This document shows positions 17,767 through 26,494 of a DNA stretch of 64,000 nucleotides, one piece after another. Both the position numbers and the translations under genes were made by a program. The notes beneath the pieces are model-generated. The model ran no database searches and was not told where the DNA came from. It saw nothing but the letters and a program-made list of their open reading frames with translations. Numbering within the stretch: position 1 is the stretch's first letter; the number at the start of each line of letters is the position of its first letter. Source of the DNA: Alphaproteobacteria bacterium (lineage in GTDB: Bacteria; Pseudomonadota; Alphaproteobacteria; Acetobacterales; Acetobacteraceae); the NCBI GenBank assembly GCA_016869715.1, contig VGDM01000002.1, positions 62,001-126,000 of the forward strand, in the 5' to 3' direction.

Positions 17767-18956
17767 ATGAACCCTAACCCGTTATCCGTCATCCGCTTGC
17801 TCCCTGGCCAAGACTCCGCGTCAAGACCGGCCATCCTTGGGCCTTTTCCAATGAAATCGCGATGAACCCCGTGGCCAAGGCGTTGCCGCCGGGCAGTTTG
17901 GTGCGGCTGGAAGGCGATGATGGCGTCAAGCATGGCGTCTGGCATTTCAACCCGCATTCGCTGATTGCCGCGCGCAAGCTGGATCGCAACCCCGACGCTA
18001 CTTGCGATGCCGCTTGGTTCAAGAAGCGCCTGCAGGAAGCGCTGACGCTGCGCGACAAGCTGTTTGATCGCCCGCATTACTGCCGGATCCATGCCGAAGC
18101 CGATGGCCTTCCCGGTTTGGTGATTGACCGCTACGGCGATGCGGTGACGATCCAGGCTAATAGCGCCTGCATGGAAGCCGCGACACCGCTGATCCTGGAA
18201 GCGCTTAAAATGCTGATCGCGCCCAGCATGGTGATTGCACGGAATGACAGCGCCGCGCGCGATCTGGAAGGCCTGCCGGAAGAAACCAAGCTGCTGCAAG
18301 GCAAAGCAGGCATGATCACGGTGGAAGAAAGCGGCCTTAGTTTCGCCGTTGATCCGCTCGGCGGGCAGAAAACTGGCTGGTTCTTTGACCAGCACGAACA
18401 TCGCGCCCGTGTCGCTCGGCTTGCCAAGGGCGGCACCGTTCTGGATGCCTTCTGCCATACGGGCGGCTTTGGTATTTCGGCTGCCGTGGCGGGTGCAGCG
18501 CATGTCACACTGCTGGACCGGAGTGAGGCCGCGCTGGCTTTGGTGATGGACGCGGCGCAGCGCAATGGGGTTACAGATCGGGTCGAAACACAAAAGGCCG
18601 AGGCGCTGGAAGCGTTGGAACGCATGGTGGGTGCTCGCAAGCGCTTTGGCGTGGTGATCACGGACCCACCCGCCTTCGCCAAGGTGCGCAAGGACCAACC
18701 GGCGGCACTGCGCGCTTTTGGCAAATTGGCGCGGCTTGGCGCGAGTCTTGTCGAAAAGGCAGGGTTTTTCTTCATTGCCTCCTGCAGCCATCATGTCGCA
18801 GCGGGAGAATTCGCCGATGCCGTCGCCTGGGGCGTGCAGCGTGCGGGGCAGGAAGCGCGCATTCTGCATATGGGCGGCGCAGGGCCGGATCATCCGCTGC
18901 ATTCGATGCTCCCTGGAAGCGCCTACCTTAAGGGCATATTGATGCAGTTCAGATGA
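17767..18956 (+). pseudogene. rlmI: RlmI-like 23S rRNA methyltransferase, frameshifted in the PUA domain
   Basis: The methyltransferase is intact from 17862 (364 residues): LPGLVIDRYGDAVTIQ, PLGGQKTGWFFDQHEHR, TVLDAFCHTGGFGISAA and ITDPPAFAK, followed by SCSHH. This is the RlmI/RlmK type that makes 5-methylcytosine in 23S rRNA. The expected N-terminal PUA start lies in another frame: ATG 17767 encodes MNPNPLSVIRLLPGQD, while the frame joining the methyltransferase reads RVKTGHPWAFSNEIA. One base is missing near 17817. No alternative start exists between the frames upstream of 17862. Either this is a sequencing error or the enzyme begins at 17862 and lacks the first half of its PUA domain. Confidence 0.8.
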
Positions 18957-19342
18957 TGCGCAGAGCAAGGCTTCAACACGACTATCGCGCTTCCTTCTAT
19001 TACGCGGGTGCGCATGCCGCGCGCATCGGGCAACGCGCATCGGCTTTGGAGGCGCTGCTGCAACGCTGGCGCGTACGGGAAGGCGTGTTCATCGCCGCCG
19101 GCAATCCTTTCAGCCGACGCATGGCGGCAGGCTGGAATGCGCGGCGCTATACAGCGTTGCGCGAACGCCTTCGCGCCTTGCCCCATGTTGAGGGCAAGGG
19201 CGGCGCCAAGCCTTGGTGGGAAGCTCATTGCTTCATCGGCATCAGCGCGGCGCGCGGCAAGCGCCTTGCGCGGTTGTTCCGACAATACGCGGTGGTCGCG
19301 CTGCGGCGCGGGGCGAAGGCGCGGCTGATATGGGTTTTTTGA
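18953..19342 (+). CDS. DUF3293-domain protein
   Basis: A small soluble protein of 129 residues. The pattern YRASFYYAG...VFIAAGNPFSRRMAAGWN...WWEAHCFIGISAARGKRLARLFRQYAVV fits the DUF3293 family as I remember it, a domain of unknown function. It starts within the RlmI stop codon (ATGATG) and its end overlaps the MFS transporter start by 13 bases, so it sits in a tightly coupled set of three genes. No catalytic residues are known for the family. Confidence 0.72.
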   Translation: MMRRARLQHDYRASFYYAGAHAARIGQRASALEALLQRWRVREGVFIAAGNPFSRRMAAGWNARRYTALRERLRALPHVEGKGGAKPWWEAHCFIGISAARGKRLARLFRQYAVVALRRGAKARLIWVF

Positions 19343-20499
19343 CGTCAGCCACTGCGTTTTTGCTGGCAGTCTTCATCCTGCGTGCGGCCTTGGGCGCAAT
19401 GTTTCAGGCACCAGGCGCGGCTGGTCCCGCTTTGGTGGATGCCTTCGCCTTGGATTGGGCAGGCTTTGGCACGCTGGTTGGTTTGTTCTGGTTGCCCGGG
19501 CTTTTCCTCGCCTATCCCTTGGGCCTGGTGGCGCGACGCTTGGGCGACAGGCGCGGCGTACTGCTCGGGCTTTTGCTGCTCATCCTGGGCGCAGTGGTCT
19601 CCGCCAGTGCTTATGAGGTTGCGCGGCTGATTGCAGGGCGCTTGCTCATGGGGCTCGGCACGTTGCTGGTGATTTTGTTGCTCACCAAAATGGTGCAGGA
19701 CCGCTTCCTGGGCCGAGACCTTTTCCCCGCCATGGCGGTTTATGTGCTCGGCTGGCCGCTTGGCATTGCCGCAACGCAAGCCGCCCTGCCCGGCTTTGTT
19801 CTTGATCATGGCTGGCAATTTCCCTATCAAGTCGCCTCTCTTGCGGCGGGCATCGCCTTCGTTGCCGTCGCGTTTACGCGCGGGCCGGAACCGCGCGCAC
19901 TGCCGGCAAGCACCAGCGCCAGCAGCGCACTGACGCGCGACGAGTTTCGGCGCATGTGCCTGGCTGGCGCCTGCTGGGCCTTGGTGAATGGCGCCTATAT
20001 GGTGCTGGTGAGCTTCGTACCGCCGATGCTGATGGCTCGCGGGCTTGGCCTTGCGGAGGCGAGCTCCGCGGTTTCGTTGATTTCCTGGTCCAATCTGCTG
20101 GCGGTGCCGGCGGGTGCCTGGTTCGCGCGTCGCGCAGGTGTTGCAGGACCCATGACCATCAGCGCGAGCCTGCTTGCCATGCTGGCTGCGCTGGCCTTGC
20201 CAATGGCGGATGTGGGCTGGGCGCCGCTTTTCGGCCTGCTGCATGGCTTCTGCTACGCGCTGCCGATCACGGTGTTCTCCGCTTTGGCCGCTGAGGCCGT
20301 GGCGCCGGAACGCCGCGCGCGGGGCTTGGGCGTTTACTTCGTGTGGTTCTATGCCGGCTGCACGTGCTGCCCGGCCTTTGCCGGGTGGCTGCGCGATATC
20401 ACTGGCAGCGCGACGGCGCCGGTGTTTTTTGCGGTAGCAGCGCTTGGTGCGGCGCTCGCGCTTTATGTGTGGTTCAGGCGGGATCTGGTGCGGGGGTAG
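19330..20499 (+). CDS. MFS transporter
   Basis: The 389-residue protein has about twelve hydrophobic segments. The MFS motif A region appears as LGLVARRLGDRRGVLLGLLL between helices 2 and 3, and a hydrophilic central loop sits around GPEPRALPASTSASS. The C-terminal half has GLGVYFVWFYAGCTCCPAFA. Substrate is unknown; the two-domain layout suggests uptake or efflux of a small organic compound. I chose the ATG at 19330 inside the 3' end of the DUF3293 gene because a longer frame would only translate that gene's antiphase sequence. Confidence 0.88.
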   Translation: MGFLTSATAFLLAVFILRAALGAMFQAPGAAGPALVDAFALDWAGFGTLVGLFWLPGLFLAYPLGLVARRLGDRRGVLLGLLLLILGAVVSASAYEVARLIAGRLLMGLGTLLVILLLTKMVQDRFLGRDLFPAMAVYVLGWPLGIAATQAALPGFVLDHGWQFPYQVASLAAGIAFVAVAFTRGPEPRALPASTSASSALTRDEFRRMCLAGACWALVNGAYMVLVSFVPPMLMARGLGLAEASSAVSLISWSNLLAVPAGAWFARRAGVAGPMTISASLLAMLAALALPMADVGWAPLFGLLHGFCYALPITVFSALAAEAVAPERRARGLGVYFVWFYAGCTCCPAFAGWLRDITGSATAPVFFAVAALGAALALYVWFRRDLVRG

Positions 20500-20504
20500 C
20501 GCGG

Positions 20505-20705
20505 TTACGTGTCAAAAAGCGCGTAGACATCGGCAAGCGTCACAGTACCGGCAAGGATCACATCATCCCCCGCACCGCAACCCAAATCCACCATAAGCTT
20601 TGGCGCCTCATGCGGAATACGCGCGATCAGATCGAGCGCCGGGCGCAGCCTTTCACCCTCAAACTGCAAATAAGTCTTGGCGTCCCAGATATCCTTGGCC
20701 GTCAC
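20505..20705 (-). pseudogene. Truncated trans-aconitate methyltransferase (Tam-like) remnant
   Basis: A 66-codon frame begins DIWDAKTYLQFEGERLRPAL and reaches PKLMVDLGCGAG, the start and SAM-binding motif I of trans-aconitate 2-methyltransferases, which are normally about 250 residues. After the glycine motif the sequence changes to VILAGTVTLADVYALFDT and stops. The remaining 75% of the enzyme is missing, apparently by an internal deletion. It overlaps the patatin stop codon by four bases (ATGA), so it was probably the third gene of the bdhA-patatin operon. Confidence 0.7.
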
Positions 20706-21802
20706 AGAAAGCGGTCCCGGATATCCACGCTGCTTTCGCGGCCAAGCTTATCAAAATGATCGGTTAGCCATTTATCCGCCGCATCGCGCCCGAATTGGCG
20801 CAGCATACACAAAAACTCCCAATCGCCATTGAATTTCGTCGAAAGCTTGAAGGAACGGAGCCGATCCTCATCCTCGATCAAATGAATGAAGAGGCGCCGG
20901 TAGCGCGGCTGTTCCAAGCGGCCCGCATCCAATAGCCGCTGCACGAAATCAATCGCACGCATTTCCGCCATAAGGCTGCCATTAAAGGTGATTTCATTCA
21001 GCCGATTGACGATATCGGATGCGCTGGTCGGCATTTCTTCGCGCACTTGCGGGTTCAATTGGATCAGCATGATATCGGGCGGCCCGCCCTGTTCATACAG
21101 CGGCCATAGCGCTGGATTGCCGAGGTAGCCACCATCCCAATAGGGTTCGCCATCAATCTCTACCGCCTTGAAGACCTGCGGCAGGCAGGCGGAAGCCAGC
21201 AGCACTTCCGCATCCAATTCCCGCCGCGTGAAGACGCGCGGCTTGCCGGTACGCACATTGGTGGCCGAAACAAAAAGGCGCGGCGCCTTGGTCTCTTCGC
21301 GCAAGCGCTCGAAATCAATGCTCTGGTTCAATGCATCACGCAGCGGATTGTAATTGATCGGGAATGGATTGATCTGATAGGGGGACAACACGCGCGACAG
21401 CGTATCGAAAGTGCGATAGGCGATGGACCAGGTCAGGTCATGCCCCCACATCGCCTTTTCCCAAGGCAGCGCCTGCATGGGGCTAACCGCCAGATTGGCG
21501 GCCATGCTGCGCCAGAAACGATCCAGTGCCGTAATGGCACCCGCAGGCCCGTTTTCGATCAGCCCCTGCACAACCATCGCACCATTGATCGCGCCGGCCG
21601 AGGTGCCGGAAAACCCATCAAACTCGATGCGTTCATGTTCCAAAAGCCGTTCCATGGCACCCCAGGTAAAGGCACCATGCGTGCCGCCGCCTTGCAGGGC
21701 AAGGCTCAGCCGTTTCTTCACCACCGGCTTGGCGACGGCAGGCGATGCCAAATCTTCCGCCGGCGTCCCGGCCTCCTTCCCTGCCGGGGTATTCGCGTCC
21801 AT
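20702..21802 (-). CDS. Patatin-like phospholipase
   Basis: The 366-residue protein carries the patatin catalytic dyad: oxyanion loop LALQGGGTHGAFTWG, nucleophile elbow FSGTSAGAING, and the aspartate in YWDGGYLGNPALWPLYEQG. A C-terminal DUF3734-like extension follows (RSFKLSTKFNGDWEFL). Patatins hydrolyse acyl esters of lipids. In alphaproteobacteria this type is regularly placed beside 3-hydroxybutyrate dehydrogenase, and here its ATG overlaps the bdhA stop (TGATG). That context suggests a link to polyhydroxybutyrate or lipid turnover, which is inference. Confidence 0.92.
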   Translation of the reverse strand: MDANTPAGKEAGTPAEDLASPAVAKPVVKKRLSLALQGGGTHGAFTWGAMERLLEHERIEFDGFSGTSAGAINGAMVVQGLIENGPAGAITALDRFWRSMAANLAVSPMQALPWEKAMWGHDLTWSIAYRTFDTLSRVLSPYQINPFPINYNPLRDALNQSIDFERLREETKAPRLFVSATNVRTGKPRVFTRRELDAEVLLASACLPQVFKAVEIDGEPYWDGGYLGNPALWPLYEQGGPPDIMLIQLNPQVREEMPTSASDIVNRLNEITFNGSLMAEMRAIDFVQRLLDAGRLEQPRYRRLFIHLIEDEDRLRSFKLSTKFNGDWEFLCMLRQFGRDAADKWLTDHFDKLGRESSVDIRDRFL

Positions 21803-22596
21803 CACGCAGCCAACCAGCCGCCATCAATGGAAAGTGCCGCGCCATTCACCGCACCAGAGCCTGGGCCGCACAAATAAAGCGCCATGCGCGCAATATCCTC
21901 AACTTCAATCCAACGGCGCGATGGCTGCTTGAACAGCAAATGATCGCGCAGTGCCGCTTCTTCCGAAATGCCAAACTTTTCCGCCAAGGGCTTCACCTGC
22001 GCTTCCGCTAGCGGCGTGCGCACAAAGCCAGGGCAAATGGCATTGCAGGTAATTGGCGTGTTGGCGATTTCCAAAGCCACCACCTTGGTCATGCCAACCA
22101 CGCCATGCTTCGTCGCAACATAAGCGACCTTATAGGGGCTCGCGACCAGGCCATGCGCCGAAGCGATATTGATAATCCGTCCCCAGCCGTGCGCCCTCAT
22201 CCCCGGCAGCGCCGCGCGTATCGCGTGGAAATTGGACGACATATTGATCGCGATGATCGCATCCCATTTCTCTTCCGGGAAATCCTCGACCGGGCTCACG
22301 AATTGGATGCCGGCATTATTTACCAGGATATCCACGCCGCCGAAAACCGCTTCCGCTTCCGCCACCATGGCGCGCACACTCGCAGGCTTGGAAAGATCCG
22401 CCGCCGAATAGGGCGCCTCACCGCCGCCCATCGCCGCGCCCACTTTGGCGCGCGCTGCCGTGATATCTTCTGCCTTGCCCAACCCATTCAGCATCACCTT
22501 GGCGCCCGCTTCCGCCAGCAGAAGCGCAATGCCAAGCCCAATGCCCGAGGTTGAACCGGTAACGAGCGCCGAGCGCCCCGCAAGCGTGCGATCCAT
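21802..22596 (-). CDS. bdhA: 3-hydroxybutyrate dehydrogenase
   Basis: A 264-residue short-chain dehydrogenase with the NAD-binding TGSTSGIGLGIALLLAEAGA, the NNAG motif in ILVNNAGIQFVSPVEDF, catalytic Ser in INIASAHGLVAS, and YxxxK in YKVAYVATKHGV. The C-terminal FKQPSRRWIEVEDIA and LSIDGGW match bacterial BdhA. It interconverts 3-hydroxybutyrate and acetoacetate in polyhydroxybutyrate breakdown. It is the first gene of a minus-strand operon with patatin. Confidence 0.93.
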   Translation of the reverse strand: MDRTLAGRSALVTGSTSGIGLGIALLLAEAGAKVMLNGLGKAEDITAARAKVGAAMGGGEAPYSAADLSKPASVRAMVAEAEAVFGGVDILVNNAGIQFVSPVEDFPEEKWDAIIAINMSSNFHAIRAALPGMRAHGWGRIINIASAHGLVASPYKVAYVATKHGVVGMTKVVALEIANTPITCNAICPGFVRTPLAEAQVKPLAEKFGISEEAALRDHLLFKQPSRRWIEVEDIARMALYLCGPGSGAVNGAALSIDGGWLAA

Positions 22597-22694
22597 GAAA
22601 CACCTGTGTCAGAGCTAGTTGACACTCCTTAGCGGAGATTGCTCAAAAAAGAAACTGGGCGAGAGCGAAAAACCAATCCGCCGGAGGCTCCCAT

Positions 22695-23945
22695 TCAACG
22701 GCGTTCGTAAATCAACCGCGCGCGGATCGTGCCGGGCAATTCGCGAAGCTCGCCCAGAATCTCCTCTGCCTCCTTCCGCGCCTCGGCACTATCAATCACC
22801 AGATAGCCGATATTGCCCGCGGTCTGCAGATACTGCGCCGAGATATTCAACCCGCGCCGGCCAAAGATTTCATTGATGCGCGACAGCATCCCCGGCGTGT
22901 CCCGATGCGCATGGGTCCAACGCGCCCCCGATGGCCGCGCCGGCAATTGCACCTGCGGGAAATTCACGGCGCCAAAAGTCGCTGCCGTGTCGGAAAAATC
23001 AATCAACTTCCGCGCCACTTCCTGGCCGATGCGTGATTGCGCTTCCCCTGTGCTGCCGCCGATATGCGGTGTCAAAATCGCATTCGGCAGGCCCTGCAAG
23101 GGGGAGATAAATGCCTCTTCATTACGCGATGGCTCCACCGGGAACACATCCACCGCCGCACCCAGCACATGCCCATCCTTCAAGGCCGCCGCGAGTGCTT
23201 CAAGATCCACCACCGTACCGCGCGCATTGTTCACAAAAACCGCACCTGGCTTCATGGCGCGGATCTCGGCCGCACCGATCATGCCCATGGTCTCGGCGGT
23301 TTCGGGCACATGCACCGTGATTGCATCGGCTTCAGCGAGCAGCGCGTTCAGGCTTGGCATGGGCTGCGCATTGCCATGCGGGAGCTTGGTCGTGTGATCA
23401 TAATAGATCACGCGCATGCCAAAGGCTTCCGCTAGCACCGAAAGCTGCGCGCCGATATTGCCATAGCCCACAATGCCTAGCGTCTTGCCGCGTACTTCGC
23501 AGCTATTCGCCGCCGATTTGTCCCATTCCCCGCGATGCGCGGCATTGGATTTCGGAAACACGCCGCGCATCATCATAATGATTTCGCCAAGCGTCAGTTC
23601 CGCCACCGACCGCGTATTGGAAAACGGCGCGTTGAAGACGGGAATGCCGCGCTGAGCCGCCGCTTCGAGCACCACCTGATTGGTCCCGATGCAAAAACAG
23701 CCAATGGTGATCAGCCGATCCGCCGCCGCCAGCACTTCCTCGGTCACCTGGGTGCGAGACCTGATGCCCAGCACATGTACGCCCTTCAGCGCGCGCGCCA
23801 GCACCGGGCCAACCAGCGCCTTGCTTTCGCATTTGACGGAACGATAACCAGCATCGGCCAGCAGCTCGACAGCGCTATCGGAAATGCCCTCAAGCAACAG
23901 GATCTTGATCCGGTCCTTGGGGAGGGAAAGGCGGGTAGGGCTCAT
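22695..23945 (-). CDS. serA: D-3-phosphoglycerate dehydrogenase
   Basis: SerA oxidises 3-phosphoglycerate to phosphohydroxypyruvate, the first step of serine synthesis. The 416-residue protein is the E. coli-type length, with one regulatory ACT domain. Visible motifs are IGCFCIGTNQV, FNAPFSNTRSVAELTLGEII, the NAD fold GIVGYGNIGAQLSVLAEAFG, the catalytic VNNARGTVVDLEAL and the histidine in LTPHIGGSTGEAQ. The C-terminal ACT part (DTPGMLSRINEIFGRRGLNI) would bind serine for feedback control. An AGGAG site precedes the ATG at 23945; the longer upstream frame is not needed. Confidence 0.95.
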   Translation of the reverse strand: MSPTRLSLPKDRIKILLLEGISDSAVELLADAGYRSVKCESKALVGPVLARALKGVHVLGIRSRTQVTEEVLAAADRLITIGCFCIGTNQVVLEAAAQRGIPVFNAPFSNTRSVAELTLGEIIMMMRGVFPKSNAAHRGEWDKSAANSCEVRGKTLGIVGYGNIGAQLSVLAEAFGMRVIYYDHTTKLPHGNAQPMPSLNALLAEADAITVHVPETAETMGMIGAAEIRAMKPGAVFVNNARGTVVDLEALAAALKDGHVLGAAVDVFPVEPSRNEEAFISPLQGLPNAILTPHIGGSTGEAQSRIGQEVARKLIDFSDTAATFGAVNFPQVQLPARPSGARWTHAHRDTPGMLSRINEIFGRRGLNISAQYLQTAGNIGYLVIDSAEARKEAEEILGELRELPGTIRARLIYERR

Positions 23946-24078
23946 GAGGGCGCTCCTGCGCCTCATTCGCCCCGGTTTCAAGGGGGCAAACCACCCCGGC
24001 GCCCCTTGGCCCTTGCCGTGATCGCATGTTGCGACGCATTGTGGCATTGCAACAGAAGCCTCTTACCCGGAATAGCCA

Positions 24079-25263
24079 ATGGATTTCGCCGCCCTTTCTG
24101 AATGGGTCAACCTGGCCATACGCTGGCTGCACCTGATCACGGGCATCGCTTGGATCGGAGTGTCCTTCTATTTCATATCCTTGGACAATCAGCTTGACCC
24201 GCCGGCGGACAAGAATCCGCTCGTCCACGGTGAGCAATGGGCCGTCCATGGCGGGGGCTTTTATTACAAGCGCAAATATTTGCTGGCGCCGGAGAAGCTC
24301 GCGGAGAAGCTCCATTGGTTCAAATGGGAAGCCTATTGGACCTGGATCAGCGGCTTTGCGCTTTTCGTGCTGATCTATTGGGGCCAGGCTTCCATCTATA
24401 TGATTGACCCTGCGGTGATGTCGCTCTCCCCCTGGCAGGGCATTGGCATCAGCGCGGCGATGCTGGTGGGTGGCTGGATCGCCTATGATCTGGTCTGCCG
24501 ATCCAAGCTTGGGGAAAATGAGGCGGTATTGGGCGTGATCGGCGCCGTGGCGCTGGCGGTGGTCGCTTATGTCTCCTGCCAGATATTCTCGGGCCGTGGG
24601 GCGTTTTTGCAGGTGGGGGCCATGACAGGCACCATCATGGTCGCCAATGTCGCCGTGGTTATCATCCCCGGCCAGCGCAAAATGGTCGCGGCCATGAGTG
24701 CCGGCGCCACACCCGATCCGAAATATGGCCGCTGGGGCAAGCAGCGCAGCGTGCATAACACCTACCTGACGCTGCCCGTGATTTTCATCATGATCTCGCC
24801 CCATTACCCGATGACCTGGCAGCACCCCTTGAATTGGCTGATCCTACTGGCGATTGGGCTAGCCGGCGCCTTGGTGCGGCAATTTTTTGTGCTGCGCCAG
24901 AGGGGGCAAAACGCGCTCTGGCTGCCCGCCGGCGCAGTGGCGGCTATGATCGCGGCGTTTTTCATCGTGCAATCGGGCAAGAAAGATTACGCTACCGCCG
25001 AGGTGCCGCCCTTCACGGAAGTGCAGTCCATCGTCGCCGCCCATTGCGTGAGCTGCCACGCCGCCAAGCCGAGTTTTGAGGGGATCGCCGTGGCGCCCAA
25101 GGGCGTGATCATGGAAAGCCCGGCGCAAATCCGCCGCTGGGCTGCTTCCATGCGCCAGCAGGTGCAGACCGAGGCCATGCCCCCCGGCAATATCACCGAA
25201 ATCACCGCCGAGGAACGCGCCAAACTGATCGCCTGGGTCGCCGCCGGCGCACCCTTGGATTGA
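24079..25263 (+). CDS. puuD: Membrane urate hydroxylase (PuuD-type urate oxidase)
   Basis: The 394-residue protein has several membrane helices (WLHLITGIAWIGVSFYFISL through HPLNWLILLAIGLAGALVRQ) and a C-terminal cytochrome c domain with the haem motif CVSCH at about residue 320. Its distal methionine is probably in TEAMPPGNITE. This architecture is the bacterial urate hydroxylase called PuuD, which converts urate to 5-hydroxyisourate and passes electrons to the respiratory chain. The next gene, 12 bases on, is the enzyme for the following step. The name should not be confused with E. coli PuuD (gamma-glutamyl-GABA hydrolase). Confidence 0.93.
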   Translation: MDFAALSEWVNLAIRWLHLITGIAWIGVSFYFISLDNQLDPPADKNPLVHGEQWAVHGGGFYYKRKYLLAPEKLAEKLHWFKWEAYWTWISGFALFVLIYWGQASIYMIDPAVMSLSPWQGIGISAAMLVGGWIAYDLVCRSKLGENEAVLGVIGAVALAVVAYVSCQIFSGRGAFLQVGAMTGTIMVANVAVVIIPGQRKMVAAMSAGATPDPKYGRWGKQRSVHNTYLTLPVIFIMISPHYPMTWQHPLNWLILLAIGLAGALVRQFFVLRQRGQNALWLPAGAVAAMIAAFFIVQSGKKDYATAEVPPFTEVQSIVAAHCVSCHAAKPSFEGIAVAPKGVIMESPAQIRRWAASMRQQVQTEAMPPGNITEITAEERAKLIAWVAAGAPLD

Positions 25264-25275
25264 CGGAGAAGCCCC

Positions 25276-25638
25276 ATGGCCCGCAGCGGACCCGGTTCCC
25301 TTTCAACGCATGTCTTAAACACCGCCGAGGGCATCCCGGCCGAGGGCATGGTGGTGGAGCTTTGGCGCATGGACCCCGCGCCAGTTTTGGTAACCACGCG
25401 GCGCACCGATGCTGATGGTCGCACAGATGGCCCCCTGATGGCGCAGGCGGATTTCATCCCTGGGCGTTATGAATTGCGCTTCGCGGTCGCTGCGTATTTC
25501 CGCGCCCGCGGCCAGGGGGCGGAGTTCCCCTATTTGGATGTGGTGACGCTGGCGGTGGGGCTGATGGCGGATCAAGGGCATTACCATGTGCCGCTGCTTT
25601 GTTCGCCTTGGAGTCATGCGACCTATCGGGGGTCTTGA
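25276..25638 (+). CDS. uraH: 5-hydroxyisourate hydrolase
   Basis: This 120-residue transthyretin-like enzyme has the N-terminal histidine motif SLSTHVLNTAEGIPAEGM, the central arginine in PGRYELRFA, and the diagnostic C-terminal tetrapeptide YRGS. It hydrolyses 5-hydroxyisourate to OHCU in purine degradation. It follows the urate hydroxylase by 12 bases on the same strand. The next enzyme of the route, OHCU decarboxylase, is not present in this window. Confidence 0.95.
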   Translation: MARSGPGSLSTHVLNTAEGIPAEGMVVELWRMDPAPVLVTTRRTDADGRTDGPLMAQADFIPGRYELRFAVAAYFRARGQGAEFPYLDVVTLAVGLMADQGHYHVPLLCSPWSHATYRGS

Positions 25639-25777
25639 GCGTCCTCTGGGTTGGCTCACGCCATGACCAACTTGTGTCTCGCGCTTCGCGTAAAGGTAGT
25701 TTGACTAGCTCTGCTTGCCGCAAACGGCCTCGCTGCGCGCGTTTTCCTTTACCCCCGAAATACCCTAAAGCTGCGCC

Positions 25778-26494
25778 ATGCGATCCCTTCCCCTAATTGG
25801 TGTCACCCTCGATTCCGAAGAGGCCGGCGGCTGGTCCAAGCTGCCCTGGTATGCGCTACGCCAGAATTACTTCTCGGCAATTGTGGCGGCGGGCGGCTTG
25901 CCCGTGGCTTTGCCCCATCACCCCGAAATGGCGGAAGCCTATATCGCTGAGGTGGATGGGCTGATGGTCACCGGCGGCGCCTTTGATGTGGACCCTGCGC
26001 TTTGGGGCGGCGGCGCGCCGCATCCCAAGGTCACGCTGAAGCCAGGCCGGACGGATTTTGAAATGGCCGCTGCGCGCGCGGCGCTGGCGCGCGATAAGCC
26101 CGTGCTCGGGATTTGCGGCGGGCAGCAATTGCTGGCGGTGGCGCTTGGCGGGCGCCTGATCCAGCACATCCCGGATGAGGTGCCGGGCGCTTTGGCCCAT
26201 GAACAACCCAATCCGCGCACGGAACCGGGGCATGAAGTGACGCTGACCGCAGGCAGCATGCTGGCGCGCATCATCGGCAAGCCGCGCATGGCAGTGAATT
26301 CCGCGCATCATCAGGCGGTGGCGAGCCTTGGCGATGGCGCTTTGGTGAATGCGCTGGCGCCCGATGGCGTGATTGAGGGCATTGAACACCCCGGTTATCG
26401 CTTTGCACTCGGCGTGCAATGGCATCCCGAATATGCCGTTGATCCCGATGATCCGGCGATTTTCCGTGCCTTTATCGCGGCCTGCCGCGCATGA
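25778..26494 (+). CDS. Class I glutamine-amidotransferase-like hydrolase (peptidase C26, gamma-glutamyl-GABA hydrolase family)
   Basis: The 238-residue protein has the class I amidotransferase triad: nucleophile Cys in PVLGICGGQQLLAVALGG, and His/Glu in FALGVQWHPEYAVD. The N-terminal segment IGVTLDSEEAGGW and GLMVTGGAFDVDPALWG match the C26 family that includes E. coli gamma-glutamyl-GABA hydrolase. It would cleave gamma-glutamyl amides in the cytoplasm. The length is somewhat short but all motifs are present. Its stop overlaps the start of the pseudouridine synthase (ATGA). The preceding 139 bases hold nothing recognisable. Confidence 0.88.
   Translation: MRSLPLIGVTLDSEEAGGWSKLPWYALRQNYFSAIVAAGGLPVALPHHPEMAEAYIAEVDGLMVTGGAFDVDPALWGGGAPHPKVTLKPGRTDFEMAAARAALARDKPVLGICGGQQLLAVALGGRLIQHIPDEVPGALAHEQPNPRTEPGHEVTLTAGSMLARIIGKPRMAVNSAHHQAVASLGDGALVNALAPDGVIEGIEHPGYRFALGVQWHPEYAVDPDDPAIFRAFIAACRA

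Noticed and set aside
17541-19040. 499-codon open frame on the minus strand
   Set aside because: It lies opposite the EamA and RlmI genes, whose conserved motifs define the real strand. Long antisense frames are expected at this GC content.
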